From Subtercola boreus (GTDB lineage Bacteria; Actinomycetota; Actinomycetes; Actinomycetales; Microbacteriaceae): a DNA stretch of 64,000 nt. Below the pieces are notes generated by a model. It worked only from the letters and a program-made list of their open reading frames with translations. It was not told the origin of the DNA and did no database searches. Each line of letters opens with the position of its first letter. Positions within the stretch are counted from its first letter, which is position 1. Shown piece by piece: positions 24,575 through 33,628 of the stretch. The DNA is taken from contig NZ_NBXD01000030.1 of assembly GCF_003399645.1 (NCBI RefSeq), forward strand, positions 124,001 to 188,000. The letters are read 5' to 3'. Position numbers and translations under genes: made by a program.

Positions 24575-25162
24575 ATGACCTTCACCGACACCACGACCCG
24601 CACCGCCGAAACGAGCGCACCGATTCTCGAGGTGCTTGCCGGGCGTTGGAGCCCGCGCTCGTTCGACAAGACCGCCGAGGTCAGCGAGACCGTGCTCACG
24701 AGTGCACTCGAAGCCGCACGCTGGTCGGCGTCGGCCTCGAACACCCAACCGTGGAAGTTCATCGTCGGCCGCCGCGGAACCCCGGTGTTCGACCTCATCA
24801 ACAAGAACCTGATGGTCTTCAACCAGGCGTGGACGCCGAATGCCAGCGTGCTGATCGTGAACGTGGCCGAGGTGGTCGACGAGACCGGCAAGGCCCGCCG
24901 CTGGGGCATGTACGACCTCGGCCAGGCGGTCGCCAGCCTGACGGTGCAGGCGCACGCCGACGGCCTGCACGTTCACCAGATGGGCGGCATCGAGGTCGAG
25001 GGGCTCCGTGAGGCGTTCGACCTCGGCGAGCGCTGGGAGCCGTTGACCGTGACCGCTCTCGGTGTGCTGGCGCCGGCCGAGAACCTGCCCGACGAGAAGA
25101 CCCGCGCCCGCGAGGTCGCGCCGCGCGAGCGCAAGCCGCTCAGCGAGATCGTCGTCTCGTAG
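24575..25162 (+). CDS. nitroreductase-family flavoprotein
   Basis: This 195-residue protein has the nitroreductase fold. RWSPRSFD near the start binds the FMN phosphate, EAARWSASASNTQPWKFIV carries the SxxNxQPW flavin motif, and a late MGGIEVEGLREAFDL and GVLAPAENLPD fit the family. Such enzymes reduce quinones, nitro compounds or enones with NAD(P)H. The start is ATG at 24575 with AGGAG nine bases upstream. It converges with the MarR gene, leaving 12 bp between stops. The substrate is unknown. Confidence 0.88.
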   Translation: MTFTDTTTRTAETSAPILEVLAGRWSPRSFDKTAEVSETVLTSALEAARWSASASNTQPWKFIVGRRGTPVFDLINKNLMVFNQAWTPNASVLIVNVAEVVDETGKARRWGMYDLGQAVASLTVQAHADGLHVHQMGGIEVEGLREAFDLGERWEPLTVTALGVLAPAENLPDEKTRAREVAPRERKPLSEIVVS

Positions 25163-25174
25163 GTCGTCGCCGCG

Positions 25175-25618
25175 TCAGCGCGCGCTTATCGACTCCGTGA
25201 CCTGGCGAAGCGCTGCGCTGAGCGTTTCGAGTTCGCCGGGGTCGATGCCCTCGACCGCGACGCTCAACATCTCATTCAGGCCTGCGTGCATGTCCCGCAT
25301 GGTCTCGTGCCCCCGGCCGGAGAGCGTCAGGTACAGACTGCGCCGGTCTCCGGGATGAGCCTCTCGCTGGAGCAGACCGGCGGCGATGAGGCGGTCCGAG
25401 AGCCCGGTGATCGCTCCGTTCGTCACGCCGAGGTCGCTCGCCAGCTGCTTCGGAGTGATCTCCCGGGTCTCTGCCACCGCGAAGAGAGCCCGGAATTCGA
25501 TGCTCGACAGGCCGTGGTCGGCAGCCGCCCGCAGCCTACTGGCCTCCATGGCCCGAATGAAGGGGATCACGGCACCGGGAAAGCCCATCAGTTCGTATCG
25601 CGCATCCCCGTCGTTCAT
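25175..25618 (-). CDS. MarR-family transcriptional regulator
   Basis: This 147-residue winged-helix protein has the MarR layout: an N-terminal dimer helix, SSIEFRALFAVAETREITPK, the recognition region QLASDLGVTNGAITGLSDRL (about residues 59-78), and the wing HPGDRRSLYLTLSG with the typical DxR. The ATG follows GGAGG. It is divergent from the rhodopsin operon and the 196-bp gap holds an AT-rich palindrome, so control of that operon is likely. In Corynebacterium a divergent MarR protein (CrtR) controls carotenoid genes in response to isoprenoid diphosphates, a useful parallel but not proof. Confidence 0.9.
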   Translation of the reverse strand: MNDGDARYELMGFPGAVIPFIRAMEASRLRAAADHGLSSIEFRALFAVAETREITPKQLASDLGVTNGAITGLSDRLIAAGLLQREAHPGDRRSLYLTLSGRGHETMRDMHAGLNEMLSVAVEGIDPGELETLSAALRQVTESISAR

Positions 25619-25728
25619 GCACCCTCCGGCCGGTGCTCCTGCACCCTGTGTCTGTCAATGGCCCCACGACGGTGTCTGCGCACCGCGCCAAATGATACTC
25701 GACCAACCTCCACAGGGGTAGCCATATA

Positions 25729-25743
25729 TTTTAGTTTGTAAAA
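25729..25743. promoter_or_regulatory. candidate MarR operator upstream of the rhodopsin operon
   Basis: TTTTA-GTTTG-TAAAA is a perfect 5-bp inverted repeat with a 5-bp centre. It sits in the only strongly AT-rich stretch of the gap between the MarR gene and the rhodopsin gene, 72 bp before the rhodopsin start. MarR proteins typically bind AT-rich palindromes of about this size. Confidence 0.4.
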
Positions 25744-25814
25744 GATTTAGCGTCTGAATTACAGTCGAAGCTCCGGTAACCAACCGGCGACGCGACTCTC
25801 TCTGGAGGATTCCT

Positions 25815-26678
25815 GTGATTCCCGACACCCTGTCGAACGGGCAGTTCGAAACCGTCTACAACTTTCTGTCACTCGTGATCGCATCGCAGCTGTTCACGGC
25901 GGTGTTCCTTCTTATCTCGTTGCCGCGCATCCTTCCCCGGTACAGGCAGGCGATCACCGTGGCGATCATCGTCTGCGGTATTGCCGCCTATCACTACTTC
26001 CGCATCTTCGACTCGTTCAAGGGCGCGTTCGTCACCGACTCGGTCGGGGGAACCGGCACCTACACCCAGGCCATGGGCGAGGGTTTCAATGAGGGGTACC
26101 GGTACGTCGACTGGCTGCTGACCGTTCCGCTCCTGCTGGTCGAGCTCATCGCCGTGCTCGCCCTGACGCGCAAGATCCAGTCCAAGCTCCTCATCCGTCT
26201 CGTTCCCGCCGCGGCGCTCATGATCGCTCTCGGATACCCCGGCGAGATCAGCGGGGACAACGGCCTCCGCGGACTGTTCGGCATCCTGTCGACCATTCCG
26301 TTCGCCTACATTCTGTTCGTGCTGTTCACGCAGCTGAGCAAGTCCCTCGTGAACCAGCCGGCCGGAGTGCGTGGAACGCTGGGGCGTCTTCGTTTCCTGC
26401 TGCTGCTCAGCTGGGGCGTCTACCCGATCGCGTACCTGCTGCCCCTGCTGAACATCGCCGGCTCCGACGCCTGGGTGGCCAAGCAGGTCGGCTACTCGGT
26501 CGCTGACATCGTCGCCAAGGCGGTCTATGCGCTGATCATCTTCCACGTCGCCCGCATCAAGTCGTACGATGACGACCACGAATTCGCGGCGATCGAAACG
26601 TCTCGCGACGAGGTTCCCGACGAGCTGCGCGCCACTGGACACGACAGCGCGCGCACGTCCGCTCCGAAGGTGCGCTGA
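25815..26678 (+). CDS. light-driven proton-pumping rhodopsin (xanthorhodopsin/actinorhodopsin type)
   Basis: This 287-residue protein has seven membrane helices and binds retinal. Helix C reads YRYVDWLLTVPLLLVEL. It gives D99 (proton acceptor), T103 and E110 (proton donor), the DTE set of outward proton pumps, with L107 at the green-tuning site. H60 in helix B fits the His that pairs with the acceptor Asp. K235 in helix G (DIVAKAVYAL) holds retinal. G156 in helix E (LFGILSTIP) aligns with the glycine that leaves room for a carotenoid antenna in xanthorhodopsin. The GTG start follows GGAGG by six bases. It is first in an operon with crtY and blh. Confidence 0.95.
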   Translation: MIPDTLSNGQFETVYNFLSLVIASQLFTAVFLLISLPRILPRYRQAITVAIIVCGIAAYHYFRIFDSFKGAFVTDSVGGTGTYTQAMGEGFNEGYRYVDWLLTVPLLLVELIAVLALTRKIQSKLLIRLVPAAALMIALGYPGEISGDNGLRGLFGILSTIPFAYILFVLFTQLSKSLVNQPAGVRGTLGRLRFLLLLSWGVYPIAYLLPLLNIAGSDAWVAKQVGYSVADIVAKAVYALIIFHVARIKSYDDDHEFAAIETSRDEVPDELRATGHDSARTSAPKVR

Positions 26679-26681
26679 CCC

Positions 26682-27962
26682 GTGACACTCTCCTCGACGA
26701 CAGCCCATCTGCCACGAGGGGCTGTCGTCGAGGTTCCCCCGGAGCTGCTCCTGCCCGCCGGATCCACCGCGAACGGCGCAATCGGTCTGCACGACTACGT
26801 CATTCTCGGGGGAGGCTGCGCCGGGCTCTCCGCCGCCATCGCGCTCCTCGACGCGGGCGCTTCCGGCTCGATCCTGATCGTCGACTCACGTGTCGACTAC
26901 CGGGATGACCGCACGTGGTGCTTCTGGGATGTGGAACCGACGCCGTTCACACATCTCGCACGGGGTCGCTGGAACTCGTGGGAAGTGCGAAGCGCTGGCT
27001 CCCGCGCAGTCTCATCCCCCTCCGCCGGTCGAACCGCCTATGTGAGCATCGCGGCGAACGATTTCTACCTGTACGCCCTCGATCGTCTGGTCACAGCCGG
27101 CACCGTGAGGCTCCTGTTCGGCGAACCGGCTGAAGCCTACGTCGACACCGAAGACGAGGTCATCGTCACAACCGCCCGACACTCGCTCCGAGCCAGGCAG
27201 GTCATCGACGCCCGCGGGCTCGGCATGAGCGGGGTCGACAGAGCGCGGTCGAAGACCTCGGGGACCTCCTTGCCCCAGGCGTTCGTCGGCCTGCACATCG
27301 TGGCCGATCATCCGGTGTTCGATGAGGACTCGTGCCTGCTGATGGACTTCACGGTCGACCAGTCATGCGGACTGCGGTTCATGTACGTCGTTCCGGTCAG
27401 CGCGACCGAAGCCCTCGTCGAGAACGTCTTCCTCACCGAAACAGGGCTGAGTGAGGCGGCGTATGTGGCCGGTATCGAGCTGTATCTCGCTCGGTCGTTC
27501 GGGCTCGAGGCTCACCAGTACCGAGTGCTCTCCCGCGAGCGGGGGTGCATCCCGATGACCGACAGTGCCTTCGACAACCGCCCCTCCCCCCGGGTCACCC
27601 TGCTCGGGACTCTCGGCGGGGCGACCCGGCCGAGTACGGGGTACACCTTCCTCCGAATCCAACGCAGCTGCCGGGCCGCGGCGGCGCGGTTGGTGAACGG
27701 ATCGGAGCGGGGCGGCGAGAGCGACCCGTGCTCGCTCCTGGACTCCATCTTCCTGCGGTTCCTCCGAGACCATCCCGAGCGAGCACCCCGGGTTTTCCAT
27801 CGCATGTTCGACGCCGTCGACCCGAACGCACTGGTACGTTTTCTCTCCGACCAGAGCGATTGGCGCGACATCGCGCGGCTGATCATCGCCCTGCCGAAGA
27901 TCTGGTTCTTGGCCGCGGCTCTGAAGGTGCTCGTCGGGAGGCTCGGGAACGTGGCCCGGTGA
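26682..27962 (+). CDS. crtY: lycopene beta-cyclase CrtY
   Basis: This 426-residue FAD/NAD-dependent enzyme cyclises both ends of lycopene to give beta-carotene. The N-terminal dinucleotide motif is DYVILGGGCAGLSAAIAL (38-55), and the CrtY signature DDRTWCFWD is at 75-83. The late GTLGGATRPSTGYTF carries the conserved second FAD/substrate segment. The GTG start is 3 bp after the rhodopsin stop. Its end overlaps the blh start (GTGA). The order rhodopsin-crtY-blh means the beta-carotene is made for retinal. It is unrelated to the CrtYe/CrtYf cyclase encoded at 50 kb. Confidence 0.93.
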   Translation: MTLSSTTAHLPRGAVVEVPPELLLPAGSTANGAIGLHDYVILGGGCAGLSAAIALLDAGASGSILIVDSRVDYRDDRTWCFWDVEPTPFTHLARGRWNSWEVRSAGSRAVSSPSAGRTAYVSIAANDFYLYALDRLVTAGTVRLLFGEPAEAYVDTEDEVIVTTARHSLRARQVIDARGLGMSGVDRARSKTSGTSLPQAFVGLHIVADHPVFDEDSCLLMDFTVDQSCGLRFMYVVPVSATEALVENVFLTETGLSEAAYVAGIELYLARSFGLEAHQYRVLSRERGCIPMTDSAFDNRPSPRVTLLGTLGGATRPSTGYTFLRIQRSCRAAAARLVNGSERGGESDPCSLLDSIFLRFLRDHPERAPRVFHRMFDAVDPNALVRFLSDQSDWRDIARLIIALPKIWFLAAALKVLVGRLGNVAR

Positions 27963-29134
27963 GAACGCCGGGTGGCGACCTCGCCGTATGGCAGCTGGCG
28001 CGACGTCAGCTCTTCCTCCCGGTCGGCGTGCTGTTCGCCTGTCTCTCGATCGTCAGCGGCCTGGGCGTGCAGATCCCCGAACTCGTCCAGCTCCTGCCGT
28101 TCGCCGTGGGCCTGATCGTTCTGGGCCTTCCCCATGGCGCGTTGGACCACCTCGTACCGGCCCGGCTCGCGGGTCGACCCGCGACCTGGCGTACGATCGC
28201 GCCGGTCGTCGTGCTCTACGGGGTTCTCGGTGCGGTTGTGCTCGGGCTCTGGTGGGCGGCCCCTGGCCTCGCCTTCGTGTTCTTCATCGGGCTGACCTGG
28301 TTCCACTGGGGCCAGGGTGACCTGTTCGTCGTCACCCGCTGGAGGCAGGGTGCCGAGCCCGACCCCGGCTCTCCGCGGCTCCTCACACTCCAGCGGGCGG
28401 CAGATGCCGCAACCCTCGTTCTGCGGGGCGCCCTGCCGATGCTGGTGCCGCTGGTGGCCTTTCCGCAGACGTACCTGGCGACGGCGGCGAGCGCGGCGAA
28501 CCTCTTCGCTCCCGCCGGAGCGACTCCCGAGTCGGCGACGTCGAGCTGGACCGTGGTCACCGTGGCCGCTCTCACGTCAGAATCCGGCCGGGTCGCCATC
28601 GCTGTCGTGCTGGGTGCGGGAGTGCTCGGCACGATCATCCTGACCCGCCTGCAGGTGGCTCGGGTGGACGGTGAAGCGGCTGGGTCTCGGCTGCACATCG
28701 CGGGTCTTCGGGCGTGGCGGTGGGAGAGCATCGAGACGCTCGTTCTCGCGGTGTTCTTCAGCACCGTGCCGCCCGTGCTCGCGGTGGGCCTGTACTTCTG
28801 CCTGTGGCACTCCCTTCGCCACGTGGTGCGCCTCTGCCTGCTCGATGAGGCCCTGCGGGCGCCGCTGGCGGAGGGGCGGTTCCCCGTGGCCTTTGCCCGG
28901 TTCACCCGCCAGGCGGCCCCCGTCACCCTCATCGCCCTCGCGCTTCTGGTCGCGCTGTACGCCCTTGTTCCCCACCCGGAAGCCGACCCGACGTCGCTGC
29001 TCGGGCTGTATCTCGTGCTCATCTCCGCCCTGACCCTCCCACACGTGGTGATCGTTGCGCTGATGGACAGGGTGCAGGAGCGGGGCGCGAAGGTCGCCGC
29101 GAGCGGGATGATCGCCCTGCGCGATCGCGCTTGA
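27959..29134 (+). CDS. blh: Brp/Blh-family beta-carotene 15,15'-dioxygenase (retinal synthesis)
   Basis: This polytopic membrane protein of about 391 residues cleaves beta-carotene in the middle to give two retinals. The histidines that hold the iron in this family are visible: LPHGALDHLVP (H59, H64), TWFHWGQGD (H116) and LWHSLRHVV (H284, H288), with a further LPHVVIV (H362). I chose the GTG at 27959, overlapping the crtY stop as GTGA. The open frame extends further upstream only as crtY shadow. The central part (about 130-260) is longer than in many Blh proteins. It is the last gene of the rhodopsin operon. Confidence 0.92.
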   Translation: MRTPGGDLAVWQLARRQLFLPVGVLFACLSIVSGLGVQIPELVQLLPFAVGLIVLGLPHGALDHLVPARLAGRPATWRTIAPVVVLYGVLGAVVLGLWWAAPGLAFVFFIGLTWFHWGQGDLFVVTRWRQGAEPDPGSPRLLTLQRAADAATLVLRGALPMLVPLVAFPQTYLATAASAANLFAPAGATPESATSSWTVVTVAALTSESGRVAIAVVLGAGVLGTIILTRLQVARVDGEAAGSRLHIAGLRAWRWESIETLVLAVFFSTVPPVLAVGLYFCLWHSLRHVVRLCLLDEALRAPLAEGRFPVAFARFTRQAAPVTLIALALLVALYALVPHPEADPTSLLGLYLVLISALTLPHVVIVALMDRVQERGAKVAASGMIALRDRA

Positions 29135-29179
29135 TGACGACCCGTGACGCCGCTGCACGAGCGGCCGCGCGGCGGCGGG

Positions 29180-29185
29180 TAGCGT
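29180..29185 (+). promoter_or_regulatory. -10 box of a leaderless promoter (acs)
   Basis: TAGCGT ends six bases before the GTG at 29192, the same spacing and hexamer as at the zinc peptidase gene. Confidence 0.45.
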
Positions 29186-29191
29186 GAGACG

Positions 29192-31261
29192 GTGCCTTTG
29201 ACCATCGAGAACCTCCTGAGCGAGAACCGCGTCTATCCACCGCCTGCGGGCTTCGCCGAAGCGGCCAACGTGGACGCCGGCGAGTACGACCGCGCGGCGG
29301 CCGACCCCGTGGCCTTCTGGGAGCGCCAGGCCGGGCGCCTCGACTGGGCCGAGCGCTGGCACACCGCGCACACGTGGGAGCCGGCCCTTCCGCTCGACGG
29401 GCCGCTCGCCGGGCCGGGCGCCGAGCCGGGCGCCGACGGGCAACCGCTGCTGAGCATCCCCGCGGCCGAGTGGTTCGTGGGTGGCCGGCTGAACGTCGCC
29501 GTGAACTGCGTCGACCGGCACGTCGATGCCGGGCAGGGCGACACTGTCGCCATCCATTTCGAGGGAGAACCCGGCGACCGCGAGACAATCACCTACGCCG
29601 ACCTGCAGCGCCGCGTGGCGCGGGCCGCGAACGCCCTCGAAGCTCTCGGCATCGTGGCGGGCGACCGCGTGGTCGTGTACCTTCCGGTCATTCCCGAGAC
29701 CATCGTCATCACGCTCGCCATCGCCCACATCGGCGCGATCCACTCGCTCGTGTTCGGCGGCTTCTCGGCCGAGGCGCTGAAGTTCCGCGTCGAAGACACC
29801 GGTGCGAAGCTGCTGGTCACGAGCGACGGGCAGTTCCGGCGGGGTGCCGCCGTCGCGGTCAAGGCGAACGCCGACGAGGCGGTCAGCGCCAGCGCCACCA
29901 TCGAGCACGTGCTCGTCGTGCGCCGCACGGGCGACCTCACTCCCGACATCCCGTGGCAGCAGGGCCGTGACGTGTGGTTCCACGACGCGATCGCCGCGGC
30001 TCCCGACACCCACGCGGCGCAGAACTTCGACTCCGAGCATCCGCTCTTCATCATCTACACAAGCGGAACCACCGGGCGACCGAAGGGCGTCGTGCACACC
30101 AGCGCCGGCTACCTCACCCAGGCGAGCTGGAGCCACTGGGCCGCCTTCGACGCCAAACCCACAGACGTCTACTGGTGCACCGCCGACCTCGCCTGGGTCA
30201 CCGCACACACTTACGTTCTCTATGGCCCGTTCTCGAACGGCGCGACGAGCGTCATCTACGAGGGCACGCCGAACACCCCGCACACCGGCAGGCACTTCGA
30301 GATCATCGAACGCTACGGCGTCACCACGTACTACACGGCGCCGACACTCATCCGCACGTTCATGACGTGGTTTCCGGATGGTCTCCCGCCCCGGTTCGAC
30401 CTGTCGACCCTGCGCCTGCTGGGCACGGTCGGCGAGGCCATCAACCCCGAGGCGTGGGTGTGGTTCCACCAGAACGTCGGCGGAGGGCGGGCGCCGATCG
30501 TCGACACCTGGTGGCAGTCCGAGACGGGGGCGGCCGTCATCGCCCCCCTGCCCGGCGTCACGGTGCTGAAACCCGGCTCGGCGACGTTCGCGCTACCCGG
30601 CATCACCGTGCGCATCGTCGACGAACAGGGCGTGCAGGTGCCGAACGGGTCGGGCGGGTACCTCGTGATCGACGGCACCTGGCCCGCGATGGCGCGTGGC
30701 GTCTGGGGCGACCCGCAGCGGTTTCGCGACTCGTACTGGAAGAAGTACGCCGCCCAGGGCTACTTCTTCGCGGGCGACGGGGCGAAGTACGACGCAGACG
30801 GGTACATCTGGCTGCTCGGACGGGTCGACGACGTCATCAACGTCTCGGGCCACCGTCTCTCGACGATCGAGATCGAGTCGGCCCTGGTGTCGCATCCGTC
30901 GGTCGGCGAGGCCGGCGTCGTGGGTGTGACCGACCCGGTGACGGGCGAGGCGATCGCTGCGTTCGTGATCCCGTCGCGCGATGTGGCCGTTCAGGATGCT
31001 GGGGACCCCGCGTTCTGGGCCTCCCTCGAGTCGGAGCTCAGCGCCCTGCTGCGGGCCCACGTCAGCCGCGAGATCGGCCCCATCGCGAAGCCGCGTGACC
31101 TCATCGTGGTTCCGGATCTGCCCAAGACCCGCTCGGGCAAGATCATGCGGCGCCTGCTCGGTGACCTCGTCGACGGCCGAACCCTCGGCGACACCACCTC
31201 GCTGCAGGACGAATCCGTGCCCTCCCGAATAGCGGCCATCCTGGGGGCGAGAGGACGCTGA
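29192..31261 (+). CDS. acsA: acetyl-CoA synthetase (AMP-forming)
   Basis: This 689-residue enzyme activates acetate to acetyl-CoA through acetyl-AMP. The adenylation motifs are complete: IYTSGTTGRPKGVVHTSAGY (P-loop), WWQSETGAAV, and the C-terminal KTRSGKIMRRLL with the catalytic lysine that is acetylated for control in many bacteria. An N-terminal ACS domain precedes them. Length is slightly above the usual 650, due to a loop near residues 65-85. A propionyl-CoA synthetase is a less likely alternative. It converges with clpB. Confidence 0.9.
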   Translation: MPLTIENLLSENRVYPPPAGFAEAANVDAGEYDRAAADPVAFWERQAGRLDWAERWHTAHTWEPALPLDGPLAGPGAEPGADGQPLLSIPAAEWFVGGRLNVAVNCVDRHVDAGQGDTVAIHFEGEPGDRETITYADLQRRVARAANALEALGIVAGDRVVVYLPVIPETIVITLAIAHIGAIHSLVFGGFSAEALKFRVEDTGAKLLVTSDGQFRRGAAVAVKANADEAVSASATIEHVLVVRRTGDLTPDIPWQQGRDVWFHDAIAAAPDTHAAQNFDSEHPLFIIYTSGTTGRPKGVVHTSAGYLTQASWSHWAAFDAKPTDVYWCTADLAWVTAHTYVLYGPFSNGATSVIYEGTPNTPHTGRHFEIIERYGVTTYYTAPTLIRTFMTWFPDGLPPRFDLSTLRLLGTVGEAINPEAWVWFHQNVGGGRAPIVDTWWQSETGAAVIAPLPGVTVLKPGSATFALPGITVRIVDEQGVQVPNGSGGYLVIDGTWPAMARGVWGDPQRFRDSYWKKYAAQGYFFAGDGAKYDADGYIWLLGRVDDVINVSGHRLSTIEIESALVSHPSVGEAGVVGVTDPVTGEAIAAFVIPSRDVAVQDAGDPAFWASLESELSALLRAHVSREIGPIAKPRDLIVVPDLPKTRSGKIMRRLLGDLVDGRTLGDTTSLQDESVPSRIAAILGARGR

Positions 31262-31319
31262 GTGCCCGTCTGACCGGGATCCGGAGCAGTCGGCGTCCTC
31301 CCCGCCAGGGTGCGGCGGG

Positions 31320-33485
31320 TCAGACCTCGTCGGGAACCAGCACCACCGGGCCGACCGTGAGGCCGAGGCCGTCGTCGGCGAGACCGACGTAGACGGTGTC
31401 GCCGTCGCGGATGGTGCCCGAAAGCAGCGCCATCGAGAGTCGGTCGTCGATCTCCTTCTGCATCAGCCGGCGAAGCGGCCGGGCCCCGTACGACGGGTCG
31501 TACCCCTGCTCTGCCAGCCAGGAACGGGCATCCGGAGTCACCGCCAGCGAGAGGTTGCGCTCCGACACCCGCCGGGCGAGCCGGTCGACGTAGAGAGACA
31601 CGATCTGCGCCAGGTCGTCGTGCGTGAGCGCCGTGAACACCAGGATGTCGTCGAGCCGGTTGATGAACTCGGGCTTGAACGCCTGGCGCACGACCTGCAG
31701 CACGGCGGACTCCCGTGCCCCATCGCCGAGCGACGGATCGACGAGGTACTGCGACCCGAGGTTCGACGTCAGAATCAGGATGGTGTTCCTGAAGTCGACC
31801 GTGCGGCCCTGTCCGTCGGTCAGCCGGCCGTCGTCGAGCACCTGCAGCAGCACGTCGAACACCTCGGGGTGGGCCTTCTCGATCTCGTCCATCAGCACCA
31901 CGGAGTACGGCCGGCGCCGCACAGCTTCGGTCAGCTGCCCGCCCTGCTCGTACCCGATGTACCCGGGAGGGGCACCGAGCAGCCGGGCGACCGAGTGCTT
32001 CTCGCCGTACTCGCTCATGTCGATGCGGATCATGGCGCGCTCGTCGTCGAACAGGAACTCGGCGAGCGCCTTCGCGAGCTCGGTCTTGCCCACACCCGTC
32101 GGCCCGAGAAAGAGGAACGAGCCGGTCGGCCGGTTCGGGTCGGAGATGCCGGCCCGCGTGCGGCGCACCGCGTCGGCGACGGCACGAACGGCGGGCCGCT
32201 GGCCGATCAGCCGCTTGCCGAGCTCCGCCTCGAGGTTCAGCAGCTTCTGGGTCTCGCCCTGGGTGAGCCTGTCGACGGGAATACCTGTCCATGCCGCGAT
32301 GACGGAGGCGATCTCGGCCTCGGTCACCTGGTCGCTCACCATGCGCTCGTCGGGGTTCTGCTCGGCACTCTCGGCCTCGCGCAGCTTCCGCTCGATGACC
32401 GGGATCTCCCCGTAGAGCAACTTGGAGGCGCGCTCGAGGTTGCCCTCACGCTGCGCCTTCTCACTCGACATGCGGGCGGCGTCGAGCTGCGTCTTGAGCT
32501 CGCCGACCCGGTTCAGGATGGCGCGTTCGTGGTCCCAGCGCTCCTGCAGTACAGCGAGCTCCTCTGAGCGGCCGGCCAGGTCGGCCCGCAGCTTCTCGAG
32601 ACGCTGACGGCTCGCGTCGTCCTTCTCCTTGTTGAGGGCGAGCTCTTCGAGCTTCAGCCGGTCGACACTGCGGCGCAGCTCATCGATCTCGACGGGAGCC
32701 GAGTCGATCTCCATACGCAGCCGCGACGCCGCCTCGTCGATGAGGTCGATCGCCTTGTCGGGCAGCTGGCGGCCCGAGATGTAGCGGTTCGAGAGGGATG
32801 CCGCGGCCACGAGGGCCGCATCCGCGATCGACACCTTGTGGTGTGCTTCGTACCGCTCTTTGAGACCGCGCAGGATCGCGATGGTGTCTTCGACGGTCGG
32901 CTCGCCCACGAACACCTGCTGGAACCGGCGCTCGAGCGCCGCGTCTTTCTCGACGTACTCGCGATATTCGTTGAGCGTGGTTGCGCCGATCAGGCGCAGT
33001 TCGCCGCGGGCGAGCATCGGTTTCAGCATGTTCGAGGCCGCGACAGATCCCTCGCCGCCGCCCGCGCCCATCAGGGTGTGCAGTTCGTCGACGAACGTGA
33101 TGATCTGGCCGTCGGCGTCGTTGATCTCCTTGAGCACGGCCTTCAGCCGCTCTTCGAACTCGCCGCGGTACTTCGCACCGGCGACGAGAGCGGCGAGATC
33201 GAGTGAGACGAGCTGCTTGCCCTTCAGCGAATCGGCGACGTCGCCCGCGACGATGCGCTGCGCGAGCCCCTCGACGACAGCCGTCTTGCCGACACCGGGC
33301 TCGCCGATGAGCACGGGATTGTTCTTGGTGCGGCGGGTCAGCACCTGGCTGACGCGCCTGATCTCGGCGTCTCGCCCAATCACCGGGTCGAGCTTGCCGC
33401 TGGCGGCGATCTTCGTCAGATTGACGCCATACTTCTCGAGGGCGCTCTGCTCCTCGACGTTCTGCTGACCGCTCTGCGGCTGCAT
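31320..33485 (-). CDS. clpB: ATP-dependent disaggregase ClpB, lacking the N-domain
   Basis: This 721-residue Hsp100 chaperone works with DnaK to pull apart aggregates. It has two AAA+ rings: the first with [10 protein letters not shown] (61-70), the second with [19 protein letters not shown] coiled-coil middle domain (about 265-385) marks ClpB rather than ClpA/C. The usual N-terminal Clp_N repeats (about 145 residues) are missing; residues 1-30 lead straight into the first AAA+ domain. The second pore loop GYIGYEQGG is intact. A HAIR operator upstream places it under HspR, like dnaK. Confidence 0.94.
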   Translation of the reverse strand: MQPQSGQQNVEEQSALEKYGVNLTKIAASGKLDPVIGRDAEIRRVSQVLTRRTKNNPVLIGEPGVGKTAVVEGLAQRIVAGDVADSLKGKQLVSLDLAALVAGAKYRGEFEERLKAVLKEINDADGQIITFVDELHTLMGAGGGEGSVAASNMLKPMLARGELRLIGATTLNEYREYVEKDAALERRFQQVFVGEPTVEDTIAILRGLKERYEAHHKVSIADAALVAAASLSNRYISGRQLPDKAIDLIDEAASRLRMEIDSAPVEIDELRRSVDRLKLEELALNKEKDDASRQRLEKLRADLAGRSEELAVLQERWDHERAILNRVGELKTQLDAARMSSEKAQREGNLERASKLLYGEIPVIERKLREAESAEQNPDERMVSDQVTEAEIASVIAAWTGIPVDRLTQGETQKLLNLEAELGKRLIGQRPAVRAVADAVRRTRAGISDPNRPTGSFLFLGPTGVGKTELAKALAEFLFDDERAMIRIDMSEYGEKHSVARLLGAPPGYIGYEQGGQLTEAVRRRPYSVVLMDEIEKAHPEVFDVLLQVLDDGRLTDGQGRTVDFRNTILILTSNLGSQYLVDPSLGDGARESAVLQVVRQAFKPEFINRLDDILVFTALTHDDLAQIVSLYVDRLARRVSERNLSLAVTPDARSWLAEQGYDPSYGARPLRRLMQKEIDDRLSMALLSGTIRDGDTVYVGLADDGLGLTVGPVVLVPDEV

Positions 33486-33526
33486 CGGAGTGTGTCCCTT
33501 TCATCGTACTGACGGAGGCTCGTAAA

Positions 33527-33547
33527 CTTGAGCCCACCTAACTCAAG
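33527..33547. promoter_or_regulatory. HAIR operator (HspR site) of clpB
   Basis: CTTGAGC-N7-ACTCAAG matches the HspR consensus CTTGAGT-N7-ACTCAAG at 13 of 14 positions. On the clpB strand a TAAACT box runs into it, as at dnaK, so HspR binding would cover the -10 and start of transcription. Confidence 0.9.
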
Positions 33548-33615
33548 TTTAGCGGGGAATGCGCGCCCACGCCACCAGTTCCCTGCCGATCCCAGCGCGA
33601 ACCGGTGCTTCGACA

Positions 33616-33621
33616 TACAGT
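33616..33621 (+). promoter_or_regulatory. -10 box of a leaderless promoter (mannosyltransferase-like gene)
   Basis: TACAGT ends seven bases before the GTG at 33629 and supports that start over the in-frame GTG at 33605. Confidence 0.4.
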
Positions 33622-33628
33622 ATTGACA

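Noticed and set aside
25797-26678. Heliorhodopsin or a sodium/chloride pump as identity of the rhodopsin
   Set aside because: Helix C has D-T-E at the pump positions, not NDQ or NTQ, and the overall length and helix G sequence fit the xanthorhodopsin/actinorhodopsin group.
31251-31325. Interleaved 8-bp inverted repeats (GAGGACGC/GCGTCCTC and GTCTGACC/GGTCAGAC) between acs and clpB, as in a pseudoknot
   Set aside because: Arms are short and GC-rich, and one arm lies in each gene end. This can arise by chance, and there is no T-run or conserved RNA feature.
33605-33628. Earlier GTG start at 33605 for the mannosyltransferase-like gene
   Set aside because: It has no ribosome site, while GTG 33629 has a -10 box seven bases upstream, the pattern seen at many other genes here.
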